Assembly: GCA_005884605.1 (NCBI GenBank)
Contig: VBBE01000117.1
Span: 1 to 9,373 of the forward strand
DNA: 9,373 nt
Direction: 5' to 3'
Origin: Candidatus Bathyarchaeota archaeon
GTDB taxonomy: Archaea; Thermoproteota; Bathyarchaeia; 40CM-2-53-6
Shown one piece after another: positions 5,443 through 9,373 of this stretch. Position numbers and translations under genes: made by a program. Every line of letters starts with the position of its first letter. Within the stretch, counting starts at the first letter, position 1. The notes beneath the pieces were generated by a model. The model was given only the letters and a program-made list of their open reading frames with translations. It was not told the origin of the DNA and made no database searches.

Positions 5443-5748
5443 ATGAGTGCTATCGACATTGCGTTGTATGGAATAATCGCTGTATTCGTTGGAGTCCTCG
5501 TTCTATGGTTCTTATTCTACGCGTTCTCGGGTCAAGATAAACCACCATCGAATTTGACTGAGGAAACTCTTAAGCGGTTGATAGGATCTACCGGTCGTGC
5601 AACCTCTGACATTACGGAATCCAGTGGCACGGTGGTTGTGACCAGCGAAGAGTTCTCTGCGAAGACGTCAGAAGGATTGATACAAAAAGGGACCCTTGTG
5701 AAGATTAGAGAGACTGAAGGGTTAGTGCTTCTGGTAGAGAGGGCCTAA
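5443..5748 (+). CDS. Small NfeD-like membrane protein (single TM plus OB-fold)
   Basis: This 101-residue protein has one transmembrane segment near the N-terminus (about residues 7-29), a short polar linker (about 30-43), and a C-terminal NfeD-type OB domain (about 44-101). Family marks in the domain are LIGSTGRATSDI, then SGTVVVTSEEFSAKTSEG and IQKGTLVKIRETEGLVLLVE. These follow the NfeD pattern of 'G.a.tdl.psG.v...ge...a..eg..i.kGt.V.vv.veG..L.V'. It lacks the ClpP-like protease half of long NfeD proteins, so it is the short form. Short NfeD proteins usually pair with an SPFH/stomatin (slipin) protein, but none is encoded here. The OB domain should face the cytoplasm if the N-terminus is outside. 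GAGG lies 11 bases before the ATG. Its stop is nine bases from the end of the convergent nrdJ gene. Confidence 0.8.
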   Translation: MSAIDIALYGIIAVFVGVLVLWFLFYAFSGQDKPPSNLTEETLKRLIGSTGRATSDITESSGTVVVTSEEFSAKTSEGLIQKGTLVKIRETEGLVLLVERA

Positions 5749-5757
5749 GCTAGGTTC
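5749..5757. other. Nine-base junction between convergent gene ends
   Basis: The NfeD-like TAA ends at 5748 and the nrdJ stop (TAG on the minus strand) begins at 5760. The sequence CCTA-AGC-TAGG (5744-5754) is a short perfect dyad across the junction. There is no T-tract between the genes, so each transcript probably ends inside the other gene, giving antisense overlap. Confidence 0.4.
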
Positions 5758-8700
5758 CTAACCGCAACCGCTAGTGTTGCCGCAGTTATTGCACTTGTAG
5801 CACGACCCTGCCCGGACCATTATCATGCCGCAGTTCTCACACGCGGGCGCGTCGGATTGATTGTCGAAGCTCGCTAGAGGAGTCGCTAATTCAGGAGCCT
5901 CTCGCGCACTGACCTCTGTGGCTATCAGCGCGGCCTTTGGACCAACTGGCTCGACCAGTTTTACTTGAGTCCCGTTCTCCAGGGTTGTCCTTGCGAGCCC
6001 GAGCGCGTCCTGTTCTTCCTTTGGAAGGAACTTCAGGCCGAGCCATCTGAAGATGTAATCGACTACGGACTTGGCGAATCGAATGTCCTGGTTGGTGGTG
6101 ATGCCTGCTGGCTCGAATCGTGTATGGGTGAACTTGTTCACGAGCACCTTCAATGGGACGCCATACTGTAGGGCGAGGGAGATGGAGGTTGAGAACGCGT
6201 CCATCAATCCTGAGATAGTGCTTCCCTCCTTCGACATGACCACAAATATCTCACCGGGAGTATTGTCATCGTAGAGGCCTACCATGAGGTAGCCTTCGTT
6301 CTGGGCGATCGAGAACTTGTGAATTATCGCCTCTCTCTCTTCTGGGAGTCGGCGTCGGAAGGGCTTGAAGACCACTTGCTCCTTAGTCTTCTCAGCTGCT
6401 TTGCTCTTGTCCTGGATGGTTGTGGTCAGGGGCTGGGTTCTCTTGGAGCCATCACGGTAGATCGCGATGGCTTTCAATCCCATCTTCCAAGCAGTGATGT
6501 AGGTCTCGACTATTTCGTCCACGGTAACGTTGCCAGGCATGTTCACGGTCTTGGATATGGCTCCGGAGATGAATGGCTGAACAGCCGCCATCATCTTGAC
6601 GTGGCCCATGTAGTGTATGCTTCTGGTACCCTTTGCAGGTTTGAACGCGCAATCAAAGACTGGCAGGTGGGCTTGTTTGAGGTGGGAAGCGCCTTCTATT
6701 GTGTCGTGGTCTTCTAGGTACTTGAGAATCTCGCTGGCCTCGATCTTGGAGTAGCCGAGCTTTGTTAGCGCTTCGGGAACGGTGTTGTTGACGATCTTGA
6801 TCACGCCGCCTCCGACGAGCCACTTGTATTTGATAAGGGCGATGTCGGGTTCAATGCCGGTGGTGTCGCAGTCCATCATGAACGCGATTGTTCCCGTTGG
6901 CGCGATCACAGATATCTGCGCGTTCTTGAATCCGAATCTCTCGCCTAACGAGAGAGTGTCGTCCCAAGACTTGAGAGCTGCTTTCAACAGTTCCTCAGAG
7001 ACTCCTTCGGTAGGAATCTTGTACGCGTGTGCCCTGTGCATGTCGATAACGTTGAGGAAAGGTTTCTCGTTCACAGCGTATCCCTTGAACGGGCCAAGTC
7101 TCTTGGCGATGCGGGATGATGCGGCGTATGCTCTACCGGACATCAGGGCTGATATTGCGGCGGCGTAGTTTCGGCCTTCGTCGCTGTCGTATGGGAGGCC
7201 TCGCGCCATTAGTAGGGCGCCTAGGTTTGCGTAGCCAAGTCCCAGAGGGCGAAAGTCGTGACTGTTCTTCTCTATCGCAGGGGTTGGATAGCCTGCGTTG
7301 CTGACGAGGATCTCTTGGGCGCTGATCACGATCTCGACTGCGTGTTCGAAGGATTCGGCGTCGAACTCGCCGTCTACGGTTCTGAACTTCATTAGGTTCA
7401 GGGAGGCGAGGTTGCAGGCGGAGTCGTCGAGGAACATGTACTCTGAACACGGGTTGGACGCGTTAATCCGGTTCGTGTTCGGGCAAGGGTGCCATTTGTT
7501 GACTATGGTGTCGAACTGGATTCCAGGATCGCCGCAGATGTAAGCAGCCTCAGCCATCTCTCTCATTAGGTTGCGGGCCTTGTAGACCTCCGCTACCTGG
7601 TGGTTTGTGATGTATCGGGTCTTCCATTCCTTGTCCTCTGTTACTGCGTGCATGAACTCGTCTGTGACGCGGACACTGTGGTTGGCATTCTGGAAGAAGA
7701 TGGAGCTGTAGGCTTCTCCGTCGACGGCTCCATCGTAGCCCGCGTCGATTAGGGCCCAGGCTTTCTTCTCCTCTTTCGCCTTTGACCAAATGAACTCCTC
7801 GATATCAGGATGGTCGACGTTGAGAATGACCATTTTCGCGGCTCGACGTGTTCGTCCGCCGGATTTTATGACGCCTGCGAACGCGTCGAAACCCTTCATG
7901 AATGAGACAGGGCCACTGGCTTTTCCGCCGGTGGAGAGGTGTTCCTTTGATGATCGGAGGGATGAGAGGTTTGATCCTGTTCCAGATCCGTACTTGAACA
8001 GCATGCCTTCCGTCTGGGCGAGCTGCATTATCGACCGCATATCGTCCTGGACGGAATTGATGAAGCAATTGTGGACGACAATGTTCTCCGAGAGGTACTG
8101 ACCGCTCAGTGTTTGTATGTCATAGACAGGCTTTTCTCCGAGTTCATCGATAGAGACTATGGTTTCCCATCGAACGTCGGGACAATTCTTACCGTGGATC
8201 TTTAGAGAATTTTGTAAGCGTTCTTGCTTACGAATGCTGATGAAACCAATCAGCTCTGAAAACCTCTTTCTCTCGCTTCCTATGCTTATGTCGACCTCCC
8301 AGAGGTCATACCTATCGGGCCTCTTCTCCTTCTTCATACGAAGCCTGCTGTAGATTCCCAAGCAAAGCAGCAACCGTTGAACGTCTCTGGCGAGGGATCT
8401 GCTAATCACGGTGAAGCCGATGCGAGAACTCTTGCTCTTTGTAGACAGGGCGATGTATCCCTCGGCCTGAAATAGACTTTTTAGGTATTCGACAATGGAC
8501 TCCTTGCTTGCTCCAATCAGATTCTTGGGAGCCTGCATCGCTGTCCCTCTCTTGAGAAGATTGTACTTTGTTACGAAGGGTGCTAGAGTCTCACCGTACA
8601 TACGCACCCTCCTATAGTTGAGATCTGGACTCTTGACTTTGACCGGGGTTACGTTGTAATGGGAGTTCGGGAAGACCTTACTGGCCTTGCCTAGCACGAA

Positions 8701-9373
8701 ATCGTATTCTTCACTATTCGCTGTCTCGAATTCAAGCGTCAACGACGTGTTAGTTCCATTCTGATACTGGCCAACGAATCCATCCGACTGCAGCCAGCCA
8801 GCAAGGGCAGCCTCCTCCTCTGGGACTGAAATACTTCCGTTAAATTTGGGTCTAGATGCTTCTATTCCTTTATGTGCGTGAAGTTGTAACTTTGTGCCGA
8901 TCTTCAGCGCATCCACACGCTGCCAAGTCCCTGCGGTACGTCTCTTCGATGAGGCAAGCACAACGTGGTCCGCCGTGACATCCAATGAAATTCCATTGGA
9001 TACTGTAATCCGATGCACCTTCTTGACTCCATTTTGTTTCACACCCGTTACTAGAGTGATCCCTTGGGGGTCATAAACAGGCAACCCTAGCAGGTTGTGT
9101 GATACTATGTCGCCAATGGGCGTCATACCGTATGGAGTGCTTATCATCGCGTCGTATGGCTGACAGGCAGAGCATTGGGGTCGATCCTCGACTCCCACGT
9201 TGAACCAGACGGGGCTGTTGAAGGCGGCCATCTGGTGTAGGAGAATGTGTGTGAGTTCTGACTCGAACGTCTCAGCTTCCTCTTCGTCGAGGAAGTAGTT
9301 TCCTTTCTTGCCCCAGCGGGCGATGGTTCCTGCGACGCGGCCTATGAGTTGTTTGACACTGCTTTCTCTTCCG
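5758..9373 (-). CDS. nrdJ: Class II (B12-dependent) ribonucleotide reductase, intein-containing, 5' end missing
   Basis: Reduces ribonucleotides to deoxyribonucleotides with an adenosylcobalamin-generated thiyl radical. The frame runs to the right edge, so the N-terminus is outside the window. Residue numbers below count from the Met at 9231, which is internal: codons before it encode family sequence (VKQLIGRVAGTIARWG, ELTHILLHQ). Order: N-terminal part with AAFNSPVWFNVG; PQCSA; intein (23-388); then CFINSV, whose Cys (389) is a redox cysteine. NPCSEYMFLDDSACN carries the thiyl Cys 595, Glu 597 and second redox Cys 606, with the same 11-residue spacing as Thermotoga NrdJ. APTGTI is at 777-782. 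A TSCPD-type domain covers about 960-1070. A C-terminal cysteine cluster (C1131, C1134, C1144, C1147, C1150, C1156) is probably a zinc ribbon with the tail redox pair. It is active only if the intein splices. Confidence 0.95.
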   Translation of the reverse strand, partial: GRESSVKQLIGRVAGTIARWGKKGNYFLDEEEAETFESELTHILLHQMAAFNSPVWFNVGVEDRPQCSACQPYDAMISTPYGMTPIGDIVSHNLLGLPVYDPQGITLVTGVKQNGVKKVHRITVSNGISLDVTADHVVLASSKRRTAGTWQRVDALKIGTKLQLHAHKGIEASRPKFNGSISVPEEEAALAGWLQSDGFVGQYQNGTNTSLTLEFETANSEEYDFVLGKASKVFPNSHYNVTPVKVKSPDLNYRRVRMYGETLAPFVTKYNLLKRGTAMQAPKNLIGASKESIVEYLKSLFQAEGYIALSTKSKSSRIGFTVISRSLARDVQRLLLCLGIYSRLRMKKEKRPDRYDLWEVDISIGSERKRFSELIGFISIRKQERLQNSLKIHGKNCPDVRWETIVSIDELGEKPVYDIQTLSGQYLSENIVVHNCFINSVQDDMRSIMQLAQTEGMLFKYGSGTGSNLSSLRSSKEHLSTGGKASGPVSFMKGFDAFAGVIKSGGRTRRAAKMVILNVDHPDIEEFIWSKAKEEKKAWALIDAGYDGAVDGEAYSSIFFQNANHSVRVTDEFMHAVTEDKEWKTRYITNHQVAEVYKARNLMREMAEAAYICGDPGIQFDTIVNKWHPCPNTNRINASNPCSEYMFLDDSACNLASLNLMKFRTVDGEFDAESFEHAVEIVISAQEILVSNAGYPTPAIEKNSHDFRPLGLGYANLGALLMARGLPYDSDEGRNYAAAISALMSGRAYAASSRIAKRLGPFKGYAVNEKPFLNVIDMHRAHAYKIPTEGVSEELLKAALKSWDDTLSLGERFGFKNAQISVIAPTGTIAFMMDCDTTGIEPDIALIKYKWLVGGGVIKIVNNTVPEALTKLGYSKIEASEILKYLEDHDTIEGASHLKQAHLPVFDCAFKPAKGTRSIHYMGHVKMMAAVQPFISGAISKTVNMPGNVTVDEIVETYITAWKMGLKAIAIYRDGSKRTQPLTTTIQDKSKAAEKTKEQVVFKPFRRRLPEEREAIIHKFSIAQNEGYLMVGLYDDNTPGEIFVVMSKEGSTISGLMDAFSTSISLALQYGVPLKVLVNKFTHTRFEPAGITTNQDIRFAKSVVDYIFRWLGLKFLPKEEQDALGLARTTLENGTQVKLVEPVGPKAALIATEVSAREAPELATPLASFDNQSDAPACENCGMIMVRAGSCYKCNNCGNTSGCG
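8068..9165 (-). mobile_element. In-frame intein in nrdJ with LAGLIDADG homing endonuclease
   Basis: The insertion is 366 residues (1098 bases). It begins at Cys1 of CQPYDAMISTPYG (block A) and ends in VVHN, followed by extein Cys+1 of CFINSV. The splicing residues are all present: Cys1, the block B TADH with Thr64 and His67, block F VYDIQTLSGQYLSENIVVHN, penultimate His365 and terminal Asn366. Removing it restores PQCSA-CFINSV, the usual uninterrupted NrdJ sequence, which fixes both boundaries. The insertion point is directly before the redox-active cysteine, which therefore also serves as the splicing nucleophile. G+C in sampled 60-base lines is 24-33 in the intein against 31-36 in the nrdJ part, hinting at separate origin. 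Splicing is inferred from intact motifs. Confidence 0.93.
8197..8829 (-). other. LAGLIDADG (DOD) endonuclease domain within the intein
   Basis: Two dodecapeptide motifs are visible: AALAGWLQSDGFV (catalytic acid Asp128 in intein numbering) and EYLKSLFQAEGYI (Glu235), 107 residues apart. Each keeps its acidic residue, so cleavage activity is plausible. The expected target is an nrdJ allele without the intein, at the joined sequence coding for SAC-FINSV. Domain edges are approximate, set by where the Hint-fold blocks stop and resume. Confidence 0.78.

Noticed and set aside
7116..7450. ORFs in both strands inside nrdJ rich in Arg
   Set aside because: They are frame shadows of a strongly conserved ribonucleotide reductase region.
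5758..9231. The Met at 9231 as the start of nrdJ
   Set aside because: The codons before it up to the window edge encode conserved NrdJ sequence, so the gene continues beyond the window and this Met is internal.

Overview
The window looks like a piece of an archaeal chromosome of moderate G+C, probably from the TACK side (Bathyarchaeia or Nitrososphaeria-like); the lineage is an inference and is not proven. Supporting signs are an Sso10a/HTH_45-type winged-helix protein, TATA-like elements at archaeal distances from starts, GTG starts, T-rich rather than strictly hairpin-type gene ends, and an intein-bearing adenosylcobalamin-dependent ribonucleotide reductase.

Layout. Bases 1-435 hold no convincing gene apart from a doubtful small basic ORF on the minus strand; a TATA-like box inside an inverted repeat lies just before the ammonium transporter (+, 436-1719). 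A 542-base gap with pyrimidine-rich, terminator-like sequence separates it from a convergent UbiE/MenG-like methyltransferase (-, 2262-2930). That gene is divergent from a small metzincin-motif protein (+, 3089-3607), with one nearly symmetrical TATA box between them. The metalloprotease stop overlaps the stop of a winged-helix protein (-, 3604-3900), which sits 11 bases downstream of a long bactofilin-like beta-solenoid gene (-, 3912-5141), so the last two look like an operon. A 301-base divergent spacer holds an RBS-sequestering hairpin and an operator-like dyad. It leads to a small NfeD-type membrane protein (+, 5443-5748). Nine bases further on is the end of a class II ribonucleotide reductase gene (-, 5758 to the right edge, 5' end missing) interrupted in frame by a 366-residue intein with a LAGLIDADG endonuclease.

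There is no single pathway here: ammonium uptake, quinone-type methylation, and deoxynucleotide synthesis are separate jobs. The most system-like unit is the bactofilin-like solenoid plus winged-helix protein, with a predicted translational switch in the leader and a membrane-anchored NfeD protein transcribed divergently. I see no CRISPR array, rRNA, tRNA, IS element or obvious defence island.
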